This document shows, piece by piece, positions 33,959-46,000 of a stretch of 64,000 bases of DNA. The notes below the pieces were generated by a model. The model was not told the origin of the DNA, made no database searches, and saw only the letters and a list, made by a program, of their open reading frames with translations. The DNA comes from Macrolepiota albuminosa. Taxonomy: Eukaryota > Basidiomycota > Agaricomycetes > Agaricales > Agaricaceae. The stretch is from NCBI GenBank assembly GCA_027475525.1, contig JAMWFC010000049.1, forward strand, positions 807,297 to 871,296, given 5' to 3'. Both the position numbers and the translations under genes were made by a program. The stretch's first letter is position 1. Each line of letters starts with the position of its first letter.

Positions 33959-35562
33959 TCAAAAAAAGTTGTCAGACCGAGACATTCCCAGAGCAGAATT
34001 CTCTGCAATCCTTTGCGCAAACATCTCACCAAGCAGCTCCTTCAACTGCGCAAGCACCTCTGCGTCTAACGGATTAGACGGCTCGAGTGCGATGACAATA
34101 TCCAAAGTAGGCTGCAGCTGCAGCACACGCAAAGCGTCCTTTTACGATCCGGGGGGGGGGGAGGGGATGTTCAGCGTGGTAGTCACTAAAACGACGAAAA
34201 AATTCCGCGTACTCACCATGACAGAATCGATCAACGGCCCGGCATCAGGTGCGTTCCTGCATTCGCTCTCTAGAGCTCTCGCGCCTCCGCCCTCGACCAG
34301 GCCTTTCCGCACAGCCTCTTTCCCGACGCCCACGAGCCCGCGGATGGCTCCCTCTTGCGTGCCTTTGCTCTTCCCCGGTGAGATCAGCGCGAGCAGGAGT
34401 GTTTTCATAATCCGAGGCGAGAGCGACGGGTACGTCGTGGAGTGTTGTGTGAGAAAATTGGAAATCGTCTGCGCTGCAGTCGTACGGAGATGTGTCGCGT
34501 GTGAAGGAGAGTGGAGCAACGTCGAGAGAACTGGAGGAAGTATTTGGTGAAGCTGATTGGAAATGTTAGTTATCTCCTCGAGGATTAGCAGATTACGGGG
34601 GGAAAAATGCATACGTAGGGCTCGACGAATAGCGTGTTGTTCTCCAAGAGGGCACTAACGACGTCCATCATGACTTCTAAAATCTTGCCATCGCTCTCGC
34701 TTTGTACACCCTCATTGAGCGAGTTGACGACACCCTCTCCAACCCATCGTATGCGATAGGGAAGAAGCGCGTGAAGACCCGCGTCGTTCCTCAAGCTTCG
34801 CAAGCGCGGCAGTCTGTTCCACGAAATCGTTCGATGGCGGAAGCAGCAACTCTGTAAGCCAGCTATAATACAGCTGCAGTTCCCTCGAAAACACCTGTTT
34901 AACTAGCTGTTGCTGCTGTTGACGCCTCACAGCGGCTTTCTGTGCGAGCGGGCCATTGCGCCGACTTCGTCGCGTCAGGCTCCGTTTCTCGTGGTATAGC
35001 CGGAGGATTTTCAGGAATGAGCGGTTGCACGCCTTCCACCGCAAGCCAATTGGCGGTCCAGCTCACGCCCTTGGGAAGCGTGATCTTCTCCTCCCTCAAG
35101 ACGCGGTCAAAGTCCATCTCCTTGTCCTCGACGGAGTATACCGGGCCAGCAGATGCAATGTGTGGTAAAGGCAAGGCTTCTCGAAGTACCGGCGGGTTAT
35201 GAGGTGCGTGCCCATACAGAGGCTCAATGTTAAGCACGCGAAACGCCTGTTCGATATCGGACGTGGTCAGAGTGGTTCGTCGACCGTGTCGCATGAACTG
35301 CGCTGCTTCCTGGACTGGACCATCATTATGTAGAAAGATCAACGACTCTGACTCGCTACCGACTTCATGTATCCTATACTCCACATCACTCGCTAGTGCG
35401 GAAGCAACAACGTCCGAGATGTTTATGTTCAGTGATTCTGCAGCATCCTGGAAAGAATCCAGCAATCGTTAAGCATAATTATCGAGAAATTACCTCGATC
35501 GTGTCGATTTTGTAGACACCAGTGTGTTGTGTCTGCGGTCCGCGCGGTCGAGGCTTGCTCAT
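33959..35562 (-). CDS. TAF6: TAF6, TFIID histone-fold subunit
   Basis: Exons (minus) 35562-35494, 35447-35360, 35314-34615, 34552-34217 and 34138-33959. The N-terminal histone fold reads VYKIDTIE/DAAESLNINISD, DVEYRIHEV/VQEAAQFMRH, then TTLTTSDIEQAFRVLNIEPL (slashes are introns). Next come the conserved YSVEDKEMDFDRVLREE and PKGVSWTANWLAVEGVQP. The C-terminal HEAT-like part follows: VFSRELQLYYSWLTELLLP, RNDAGLHALLPYRIRWVGEG, LLENNTLFVEPY/LHQILPP and QGAIRGL-type helices, ending DNFF. TAF6 pairs with TAF9 in TFIID and SAGA-type complexes in the nucleus. Exon 3 needs two one-base deletions (about 34,945-34,990 and about 34,795-34,815) to stay in frame; both lie between intact conserved motifs, so sequence error is likely. 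Confidence 0.9.
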
Positions 35563-36144
35563 CGTGTGATCAAGAGAAGAATGGTCATTTGTTTGTTCGA
35601 ATTCTGTACAAAACGTCGAAGTATTTTATCGAAACGCAGGCTTAAGCTTATGTCCATGTGTATAACGAAACAACAATCTAAATATCCATCCTCGAAGAAA
35701 CCAAATGTCCCGAAATGAACCACACAGTTCGTTCATCTACAAAAACGACGGCTCTATAGATGGCTAGGTGAACATACTGCCACAGGTGCTGAGCAGATAT
35801 TGAGTTGCCAGTCAGGTAGGCAACAGGTATGGTGGTGCTACTCAGGTGCAAGACATTTACTGTGGCCACCATTATGATATCTCCTATGTACTGGAGTGCC
35901 TATCAAGTTGAGCTATATATACCCCTGGCTTTCCAGAGAGTTGGCATGTACTTATATAGCATGCATGCTGGCATAAATATATACTTGTTGCCAGACTGAG
36001 ATGTCATGTGCATGAGATGTGAAGACCTTGTTGTTTCCAGCAAAATCAACAGCCAAAAAACCTTGACTATCTGTGAGTGCAAATTAGACAGTGATGATTA
36101 TATTTGATCTCTCTCATAGACTTAGTCAGACACACAATTTTTAT
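35563..36144. other. Spacer upstream of TAF6
   Basis: No supported gene. TAF6 promoter elements should be just right of 35,562, but no clear TATA box is seen. The region 35,880-36,000 is A/T-rich with ATATATA words. Confidence 0.4.
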
Positions 36145-37065
36145 TTATAATTTTGCATATCCTAGCATCTCTTCTAGACTATTGGCACCTTTGTCTCCAT
36201 CCTCAGGGCCCAATTCATCAAACTCTGGTTCACTTTCCCACTCTTCATCCTCTCCTATATAAACATCCCCTTCCTCTTGTTGCTCCATGGGATCCTCATA
36301 TCCATAGTCTGTTTCCTCAACCTCAAATGAATTCTCTAAGGGCTCATTCTGTGGTTCTTCAGCTTCATTTTCATCTTCTTGCTCTTGCTGATCTGGATAT
36401 TGTAAGTCTGAGCAATGCCTATCATGAAGGAAAAAGTTTGTTTCTTTGCGAATATTCTTGTGACCCACTCATCCTTGAAATCTCATCATCATGTCTCTAT
36501 TCATAAACCTAATCAAGGTTAGAATTGGTATAAGCAAAGTGATGATCATGATAACTCACATTCCTACACTGAATAATACATAATCATCATTATTTTCCTC
36601 AGGACCACAAGCATTTGCACTGGGAGGGAGAAAATCAGACATATGCCCATGTTTGAACAAAGGGATGAGGTGGACATCATGGAAGATGTGTGCAGGATCA
36701 AGAAACCCAAATGTTGCATCATCATTGCCATCTACAAAGCCAACTTGGTGCAATTGTCGATTTTTCCATCCACCTTTAGATTCCATATCATGTCCATACC
36801 ATTGAACTCAGAGGAACTCAATGCATTGTAGGTCATAACTTTTTGATTGTGCACCAATGTATAAGACTATTACATGAAAAATGCCAATGATGCAGCAGAA
36901 CCAGTAGGGTAATAGTTCTTGGCCATTTTCACCACCTTCATGAGATAAAACTATTGCATTTGCATGTGTTCATGGATTAAACATGTCCTGTGCTTGCTGA
37001 CAGTCATAATTCAATTTAAAGGACTTTGTTATCAAATTGAAGAATCATTGTCTTGCATGTATTCT
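36145..37065 (-). pseudogene. C-terminal relic of a Plavaka-like transposase
   Basis: From 37,065 downward the minus strand reads NPxTHANAIVLSHEGGENG (x is TGA), LPYWFCCIIGIFHV, GHDMESKGGWKNRQLHQVGF, DDATFGFLDPAHIFHDVHLI and PLFKHGHMSDFLPPS. An intron from a GTAGGAATG donor at about 36,560 follows, then FMNRDMMMRFQGxVGHKNIR and a very acidic tail. As I recall the family, this is the C-terminal layout of Plavaka/KDZ-type transposase proteins of Agaricomycetes (PYWYARVIGIFH, FGFLDP..VIR..HLIPAF..GRT, DRDMFMRF.GGGVGHK). The catalytic part is absent. TGA codons again fall where Arg or Gly is expected. Confidence 0.6.
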
Positions 37066-37173
37066 TAATAAAGATCATGATGGAGATATTCTTCAATACA
37101 TATCCACTGAACATTGCAATATCATTTTTTTAAATAATAAAATATACCGACACAAATGATTACACATAAATTT

Positions 37174-37490
37174 GTTGGAATAGACTCTTATCTGTGGCGG
37201 CGGTGCCCCTGGTTACTTCTTGGTCTTTAGACAATTTCCTTTTTTGCTCTTACTTACATCTCAATTGTACTATACAGTTTCCTAAGCCACCACATTTTCC
37301 TTATGTCATGTGTGCCAGTGTTGCCACCCCTCAGTTCTTTATTCAAAGACTGAGGGTGCGTGATCACTACTTACTTATATTTTATTTTTATCTTACCTAT
37401 CCCTGTAGTTCTCGATACTTACTTCGTACTACAGGTTAACAGAGTTTTTTATTCAAAGACTGAGGTTCTCAATACTTACTTTGTACTACA
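37174..37490 (+). repeat. Probable 5' LTR of the Copia element
   Basis: Begins TGTTGGAATAG, a usual Copia LTR start, and ends TACTACA directly before GGTTATTGGCCCC, which may be the primer-binding site. Its last third contains a duplication of about 60-110 bp: TATTCAAAGACTGAGG occurs at about 37,340 and 37,450, and ATACTTACTT(C/T)GTACTACAGGTTA occurs twice, ending near 37,437 and 37,496. The 3' LTR was not found, so the boundary is inferred. Confidence 0.5.
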
Positions 37491-37538
37491 GGTTATTGGC
37501 CCCAAAAAGCATTCACTTACACAACACAAATACCAAAA

Positions 37539-39745
37539 ATGACTTCCAACATGTCTACAGGAGGGAACAGCAACCCTCCAACTTTCCCAGACAAATTTTT
37601 ATTTGATGGCACAAATTACATCACGTTCAGAGACCAAGTCCTACTGGCCGCAAAACTCAGAGGCGCTGAGGGCTATCTCGACGGAAGAATAGACACCCCA
37701 AACTGAAAAATGACACTACCAGCTCCCCAGGCAACAGAATGGTGGGACAAATCCCTGTCTTACCAGGAATGGCAAGTCAGGAATGTGTGGGTGCTGGCAC
37801 TAATAGTGTATAACACCAAAAATCCCATCAGCCTGGGAATCAAAATGTTGGACACTGCAGCAAAGGTCTGGTCAACATTGAAGGAAGCGTATGGAACCAT
37901 ATCAGACTTGAGAGTGAATTCTGCAGAGAATGCTTTGAGAGCCACAAAGTATTCAGATGGGACTGACTTCCAGGAACATATCATGAACCTGCATTCCAAA
38001 TGGAACAATGCCGTCAAGAAGGGAGCAGACATCAAGAATAATCAGTTTAGGGCAATCATAATCTCATCACTCCAAGCTTCTTGGGATTACATTGTGGCCT
38101 TGCTCCAGACTACAAAAACCTCAGTCGAATTAATCACAGGCCTGAACGTTCATTGGAAGTGTTTAAAGGAATGGATGATGGCAGGAAGTGATGCGACATC
38201 ATTGGCCCTACTTGCAAAAACCCCTCAGCCTCAGAAAAAGTTGGTGTGCATCAATCCAAACTGCGGACGCACTGGACACTCCATTGAAAACTGCTACTGG
38301 AAAGAAGGAGGGAAGGAGGGTCAATTTTCCCCAAACTTCAGATGCAGAAGGAATAACGTACCTGCCCAGACAACCTCAAAATTGCAGACTCCCGCAGCCA
38401 ACATAGCGACAACAACTCCTTCCCCACCTCAGACCACCTATGTCCTGATGGCCACCACAGACTTTGCCCCAGCTGCAGTGTTTGACAATTTATCAAACCT
38501 GTTAGAATTGTACCTGTCTAGCATGGAAATATCAGCTAGCGCATTTGCCCTTTCTACTCATGGTGAAAACGTACTCACCTATGCTGACTCTGGTGCAACC
38601 AATCATTGCTTCATGAATTGTTCAGATTTTGAAGAGTACAAAACCTACACCAACCCATGCCAGGGCGTCTTGGCAAATTGTGGTGGCATTTTTAGCATCC
38701 TGGAAGAGGAAACTGTGAGACAAACAGTGACAGTCAATGGCTACACATTGCAGCTGATATTCAAATCAGCATTGCACACACCTGTGTTAGCAGCAAATTT
38801 AGTATCAATTGGAAAATTTGATGACCACAGGTTCTCTGTGGTATTCAAGGGTGGGAAGGCTAGCTTTGCAGATCTGATGGGACACACCTTTATGATAGGT
38901 GAAAAGAAGAACTAGATGTACCTACTGGAACTTTGACCAACTTCCAATGAAGGTCATGTCTTGGATAAGCTTACTCTAGACCCTAATTCTGATCCCAAAG
39001 CTGCATCCCCAAAGGTCCTAGTTGCGTCTTCACTGGATGAACCAGTTACTCTTGACATCTGGCATCGCCATTTTGGCCATGCAGGCCTGCAATCTATCAG
39101 GAAGCTAGTCAGCAGAAAATTGGTAGACGGACTCCACATCCAAGGCAAGTCTGATGCACCTGGTCTATGCGAAGATTGCATTTACAGGAAACAGACTACA
39201 CGGTCATATGATGGAGTATCTGAGGACATCCAGATTGCAGGCAAGAAGGTGTATATAGACCTCTGGGGTCCCGCCACTGTGGCTTCATTAGGGGGTGCAC
39301 TGTACCTAATGTTGTTCACTGATGCACAGTCATCTCACCTGAAAGGCACATACCTATCGAACAAAGCAAGCAACACGACCCTGACAGCCCTGAAATCTTA
39401 TGTCACTGAGACTGAGCATCAGACAGAGAATAAACTGAAGGTCATCCAAGTCAACAATAGGAGGGAATAGGTCAACCACCTTTGGCATAAGTACTGTCAG
39501 GAGACCGGGATTGTCTTCAAACTGGTTGTCCCTTATGCCCACTCCCAAAATGGTGTCATTGAGTGATCAATCCGCACAGTCTTCAACGGCATCTGTTGCC
39601 TTCTTGTCGAGAGCAACCTCCCAAAAAGCCTCTGGGCCAAAGCTGCTGAAACTATCATTTACACTCAAAATTGCTTACCATCCACACACCACCCTGACCT
39701 TGTCCCAGAGGAGAAGTGGATGGGGAAGAGTGAAACAAAGTCAAG
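37539..39745 (+). pseudogene. Ty1/Copia gag-protease-integrase, cut by element E
   Basis: Starts MTSNMSTGGNSNPPTFPDKF. The gag region has FDGTNYITFRDQVLLAAKLR and WSTLKEAYGTISDLRVNSA; a zinc knuckle CINPNCGRTGHSIENC; protease YADSGATNH (about 38,580-38,610); and integrase with IWHRHFGHAGLQSIRKLVSR, CEDC, KVYIDLWGPATVASLGGALY and YAHSQNGVIE followed by TGA where Arg is usual. Single stops lie near 37,704, 38,913, 38,933 and 39,468. The frame ends abruptly at 39,745 where the LTR of chromovirus E begins. Reverse transcriptase of Copia type at 62,901-64,000 on the same strand may be the other end of this element. Confidence 0.85.
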
Positions 39746-39921
39746 TATAAGCTTAGCCTTATGGTCACACCACAGAACCAGATCGGTATACAATTCTAGT
39801 ACTACGTATGACAGTAAAATTGGCTGCCTTATATAAGGCAGCCAGCTGGTATGTAAAAAATAATAATAAATAATTAATATAATTGTATATTAATTATTTG
39901 GCTACACTACGATATGTTACA
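39746..39921 (-). repeat. 3' LTR of chromovirus E
   Basis: On the minus strand begins TGTAACATATCGTAGTGTAG after the tract AAAGGGGGGCA and ends near CTTATA. It shares ATGGTCACACCACAGAACCAG with the LTR of D (GATCACACCGCACAGAATCAG), and the TAATAA tract. Confidence 0.75.
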
Positions 39922-40265
39922 TGCCCCCCTTTGAGACTGGTAACCAGTCTCTATGTAAGGAGGGACAATTTGTCCAGGTCAGTAAGTAGTCCAATGTGGA
40001 GGCACTCCGGTCCTCCACGGCTCAAGAATGTCCATGTCATAAAATACAATGCTGACGTTAACCAACAGTATGAATTGCAAAGAAGATGAGCCGCCTATAA
40101 TAGTTACACAGATGGCGGACATGACAACTTGCTGGCCATATTGATCCTCATCTCAGTGTTGACGCTAGCCAAAGATGATGAGGCGATGGGACCTGACAAT
40201 GTTGAGGCTGTAGGAGCCTGAACTGACATGGCAGTGTGCACTGGAGATGGGGTATATGGCCCGTG

Positions 40266-42853
40266 TCAAGAATGGCGTTGCCATAAATCTTGATGGTTGG
40301 GATTCATCCCCATGGGATAGTACAGTCCACTCTCAAGGTACTCATGACCTTGAGCAAACTCACAGGCTAGCAATGTGTGAAGACAAATCATATCATTGTC
40401 TGTGGGCAATCGCCAATCATCCCACCACGTGATGGCTGGAGGCACTCTATAAATGTCCAGTCAATGATGGCATTCATCATTGACCTCACAGAAATGGTCA
40501 ATGGATGCTGTGGCCACAAAAAATTGGCTTTTGAGGTAGACCACACCGAAGGTATAAGCATAGTCTACCCACTCTATAGGTACGCCATTGGCTAGCATGG
40601 TGTAAAGCACATCAGCCTCGGTGATGTTGACAGCATTAGCCACGTCAAAATATGGGGGTTGGAACTGGACATCAGCCAGCTCATCGGTATGAATGGGTTG
40701 CTGGGATTTGCGGCATCGTAGTCAGCAACAGCCTCCCGGTACAGTCCAGGACGCGTGAGAATCAAGGCCAACAGCCTTGCAAATTGTCCCCACGCTCTTC
40801 CCACAGGAGACAGTCCACACATAAGGGCATGTTCCAGCAGTGTACGCCAGTGAATGTGATACACCCAATCTACTGCAATACCGTACACTGAATTCATCAT
40901 TCCTGGTCGACAGATGTAGAGTACATTCTGTGCCAGTTTGTCCAGATCAAAGGTGAAATGTACACCTTCAGAGTCAAACCCGGTAAGTGTAAAGAATGGT
41001 CTTCCAGCTTGATCTTTCCATTGCAAGTACCCTTCTGGGGTCAGCATGACCATGATGTTCATGTGATGGGAAGAAAGGTCCAGGGGAGGTGAAATGTGTT
41101 CATACTCTGGTGTACACACCAGAGTCATTGTCCTATCCTGCAGCATGGTATAGCAGTTAATGCTGATGTGCTGAAACTCACGCAACAGGTAATATGCTTC
41201 AGTGCGCAGTGACACTGACTTGAACTTGTTCTGTGAAAGCTCATGGAGCTTTTGCAATTGCTGGGGATTCATCTGAAATCTCCTTGGCACTACATGGTCC
41301 AGCTCTTTCAAGATATGAAAGTACCTCTCTCCTTTCTCCTCCTCGTACGTTTTTGTGGCTAAAGCTTCATCGCTCACAAACACCATATTTGTGAGCTGGG
41401 AGTAGTAAAAGTGGTGGTCTAGTGCCTGCCATAGAACCAATTTGACCGCTCTACAGACGTTCCACTGACGAACAGACCCAGGCCATCCAGGATATGGCCT
41501 GAGGCCTGCTCCTCCTGGTCTTCATTGACCTTTGCCTGCTGGGCAGCCTTGTGTTTCCTCCAAGCCTCTCTCTTGCATTTTTTGTCTAAACGCACTTGGC
41601 ATTTAGCGGGGGTCTCTCCTTCTGAGGGGGTCTCATCTGATGACTCCCTGTAATCACTCCCGTTGCTCGGTTCATTCAGACCAAGTGCAGCTAATGTTAG
41701 GAGTCGCCCTTCTACTTCGGCGTCCATTCTTGTGTCCTTTATGGGAACTGCAGATGCATACGCCCTCAGTGGTGCTTCAAACTGCACCACTGCCCCAAAA
41801 CACATCACCACTCTGTCTGCTCCTTGCAGAACATCTGCTCCAAACTCTACTTCCGACAGAGCCACCTCATCCTGCCGCTTTGTCCCTGACTGCTGGGAGG
41901 GTGCATGTGTTGACAAGGACAATCCTCATAAACTAGTGTCACCCTCCACAAGCTTGTCATGTAACTTGGCCAGTGTCGGAGTGAGTTTTCCAGCTTCTCA
42001 CAACCCAACCTCCAGCACTACAGCATGTGCTCTGAGGTGTTTTGCCTCAGGCTGCTCCTCCAATGACGACAGACGCTTCTTCATGGTGTTCATGAATGTT
42101 TTGATTGTATTGTTGTTACGCTGTTGCAGCATAACAATCTCATCAAGCAGGCCCATAATCACCACCTGGGCCACTGGATCCACCAGAAACGCAGACTCCG
42201 GCGGCACTCACTGGCCAGCATATATGAGTCGTCTCCAGACTGCCTCTGCCTGAGGGTCCAGAACCTCCAAAGGCATCCCGATCTTCTTTCCTTTTCCTTT
42301 CTCCATGTACAATAAGCGCCGTGGAGATGGTGCACAACAAGGTGATGGCGATGCTCGTTGAGGAGGTGTTCAAGGTCGGGGTTGACCTCGATTTTGTGTC
42401 CTTGCTGCTGGCTCATCTCATCTGCGCCCTACTATTCCCTGAGGCCATCCTCCTCATGCCCCGGCACTCCTTGGAGGCAATCACCTCTGGTCTCTTCTAT
42501 ACATGTCTTGGCGCAGTTAGTGCTTTCTCATCCAAAAGGAGTGTACTTGCACTCTGGGTCTGCGTCTGCTGCATTGGCATTGGCATACCCCACATCACCT
42601 GTCCTCCCATCTGCTGTCCAGGACCAGCTGGTCCTGGGAAGTATGGCATCTGGAAAAATGGCGGGTAAAACTGCGGAGGTTGTCCAAATTGGGCTGGGTT
42701 CTGCCCAAACTGGGACACCATCAGATACGATGCCACAGTTGGCATTGTTACAGATTGCTGAGTGTTTTGCTGGGGGCGATCCCCCCCTCCTCCAGAACCC
42801 TGTGGGTTCTGAGGCTGCGGCTCACTGGTTGTACGCTGGTAAGGGTATGACAT
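40266..42853 (-). pseudogene. Extra ORF of chromovirus E, homologous to that of D
   Basis: Starts MSYPYQRTTSEPQPQNPQGS, about 240 bp after the chromodomain stop, followed by a Gly run and a Pro/Gln/Met-rich stretch (FGQPPQFYPPFFQMPYFPG). Next is a helical segment (VVIMGLLDEIVMLQQRNNNT, 42,207-41,998), an acidic and basic linker, then the best conserved block: PRRFQMNPQQLQKLHELSQN, LLREFQHISINCYTMLQDRT, YICRPGMMNSVYGI, LTRPGLYREAVADYDAANPS, PIEWVDYAYTFGVVYLKSQF and WWDDWRLPTDNDMICLHTLL. Each block has a counterpart in D in the same order. Frame changes occur near 42,500, 41,990, 41,430 and 40,640, and a stop near 40,460. No membrane segment or known domain is recognised. Confidence 0.75.
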
Positions 42854-43090
42854 GGTACTACAAAAATGTTAATGTGTCAGTGGGAAAAAACACACTAAAT
42901 TCCCCATCATCAGGTTACATAACCTGATCCAACCATCAACTCCGCATCACGATCTGTATTATGTCATTAGATGGATGAATCTCTATCTTATCCATCTGAC
43001 ACAATCGTGATCTGATCCGGATCAGATACTCAGTTGATCCAAGCTCCGACTGATCCAGCCTACATCTTATCACAGCCATCAAGCTAAGCA

Positions 43091-46000
43091 CATGAGCGCT
43101 TCACACCCTGCAGCTCTAAGTATTGATCCAATGCTGCCAACTTAGCACATGTGTAATACGACTCCCATGTCATATCACCCGCACTCCATCATACCTCGAA
43201 TTCAAGGTGCGTTTCCTCCTGCCACCGATGGCCCAGAATATCCTCAATGAACCATTCCTGTTTGTCACTGGCACCAAAATCATATGGCTTGGGTGTCACT
43301 CAATTAGGAAACATAGCATCATCATTTGCGTTATATTGCCTAAGTAACGATACATGAAACTTAGGCACAATCCGACGTGCTTGCAGAGGTGCAGGCAGCT
43401 TCAGAACATAGTTCAATATGCTTGGTTCCGCAACCAAGACTTTGTATGGCCCAATGAATTTTGGGCACAGCTTTCTCACCCTTCCTTTTGGAAGATTCAA
43501 GTTTTCCATCGACAGACATACTAACATCCCAAGTGTTAGTTCTGGTTTGCCACTCTACCTATCATTTGCATGTCGTGCCTGTATAACATGTGTGGCAATG
43601 ATAGCATTGTGTGCACTGGCTAGATTCTCCAATGCTTGCCATGCAAAGTCCTTCACCCCCTTGTAAATGACTCTGTCTGTCCTGAGTTCTTGCAGCATGG
43701 AGGGCATGTATCCTCCATTGAGCTCAAATGGTGCATATTTTGTGGTCTCTGACACACTTGCGTTGATCGCAAACTCTGTTAGTGGTATTCTATCTACCCA
43801 GTCATGTTGGTCCAGTTAGACCACCATACAAAAGATTTGGGCAATACTCCTATTTGCTTGCTCTGTCTGACTATCCGTCTGTGGATGAAACAAGGTGGAC
43901 ATGAGCAGCTTAGCTCCCAAGAGCTTGTGAAGTTCTCGCCACCAGTGAGAGGTAAATTTTGTGTCTCGATTGCTCATGATTGAACTTGGAAGGCCATGTA
44001 GCCTTACAATCTCCTTCAAGTAGATTCAAGATAATGCTGACGCAGTAATGGTTATGTGCACCAGTATCAAGTGCACCATACTGGTCATTTGGCAAATCAC
44101 CACCCAAAGGTAGTTATAACCTTTGGACTTGGGGAATGGGCCAACAAAGTCCATTCCAATGGAGTCCCACAGCTTTGTTGGAATGGGCAGGGAATGCAAC
44201 TTTCCTGCTGGCTTCCTATTGCTGGTCTTTGACCACTGGCAGGCCTTGCAGGTCTGGCAGAAGTGCATCACTTCTTTCTGCATTTGAGACCACCAGTACC
44301 ATTGCCTCAGGTATTCCAGTGTTTTGTTGGTTCCAAAATAACTAACAATCTCATGTGCTTGAGTGACAATCTGCGTGATCATTGTTTGGTCATGTGGCAA
44401 ACACACCATGTCACGTCCTCAAACATTTGTTATCCATATCAGTCCTTTTTCATCCATGCTGAAGCGTGGATGGGCGTCTGCATTCTGCTGGATTTCCATA
44501 TAGAATGCATCGCATCTATAACCCCTCAGTACCTTCTGTAGGTACTCATCAGTTTGAGGAACAGGAGGGTTACAATACTCTGGTGATAACGTGTCAGCAA
44601 GCGTAATGTCATGGCCATACGGTCCACAGCTGCTCCCTGTTGTGCTATGGCATGGCATTGTCACCACCTTTGGCTGAGCCTGTTCTAGTTGCTCAGCTTC
44701 TATGTCTCGGCCCTCTTGCCACTCTTGCAGCCATTGACTGCATCGCAGTTTGTTTGCTTGCATGGCACAAAGCTCAATCACATGCTCCTTCACCTCTTTG
44801 TAGCGATGGTATGGAAGAACATTGCTCTGGGAATCAATACAAATATCTGCATCAACATAATCGTGCGTATTGTGGTGTTCACCAACTCTATTGCTCTTGA
44901 AATACCTCGAGAGACAGTCTGCTATTTTGTTCAGTTTGCCTTTGACATATGTGATGTCAAAGTTGTAGCAAGACATATAATCAATCCACCAGTGTTGCTG
45001 GGGAAACAACATTGCTTGAGTCTTGAAAAACTCAAGTGCTTTATGGTCCTTAATGATGTGGATCTTGTATCCCATCAGTTTGTCTTCCCACTTAAGGAGT
45101 GCTTCAAGTATCGCCAGCGTTTTGAGCTCATGGACCACATAATTCTGTTGGGCTGAGGTGAAATTCCTCGACATGAACCCCGCTGGCCAGCAATTCTGCC
45201 AGGAACTTCCCTGGCCATACATTGTGCCAACTCCAGTCTTTGAGGCATCACAGATGAGCCAAATCGGCTCATCACATCTGGGATCTATGGGATGAATGAC
45301 TGGTGTCTTTGAGCAGATCCTCTTGATCATCTCAAAACAGTGTTGGTGTATAGGTCTGTCCAGATATATATGGACAAACCTTCCAATAACATCCCGGAAG
45401 ATGGAGGTCATCAACCTCTGAAACGTTGCAGGAGCATTACAATCTCCTATCTGCATAATGTTGCTAACATATGTTCCTGTGATTGATGAGAACACTGTCT
45501 TTGGGATATCAGACAAGCAAATTCTCACTTGCTCATAAGCATCTGTCAGGTCAATTTTTGACCTGAACTTTGCTCTGACGACATCCTCTCAAATCACTTC
45601 CTAATCTGGGAGTGGCATCACGTCCTTTACAATGTTGTCATTGCATTGGCGAGCATCCAATGCCGTCCTCAAGGTACCATCTTTCTTCTGAATGCACAAT
45701 AGCAGAGCAGCTTGGGATGCCGGTTGGGCTTCCTACCAGTGGGCTCTCAGGTACCAATTGGTCTTGTCTCAGAGCTGCTGCTGCAGCGCCATTGGACATC
45801 GCAGCAAATGATATTTATACACCTTATTCTCATCAATAAGGTTGATTTCATGGTTGACCTCATGCCAAGGAGGTAACTCCTCCTTGGTTCTGTTCAGAAT
45901 ATCCCCAAATTCCTGCTGCCACTGCAATTGTAGGTCCAGAATGTCCTTCTCTATAAAACCACTGGTTTTATCTTTGCCTTTCCAATCCACATCCTTGCAT

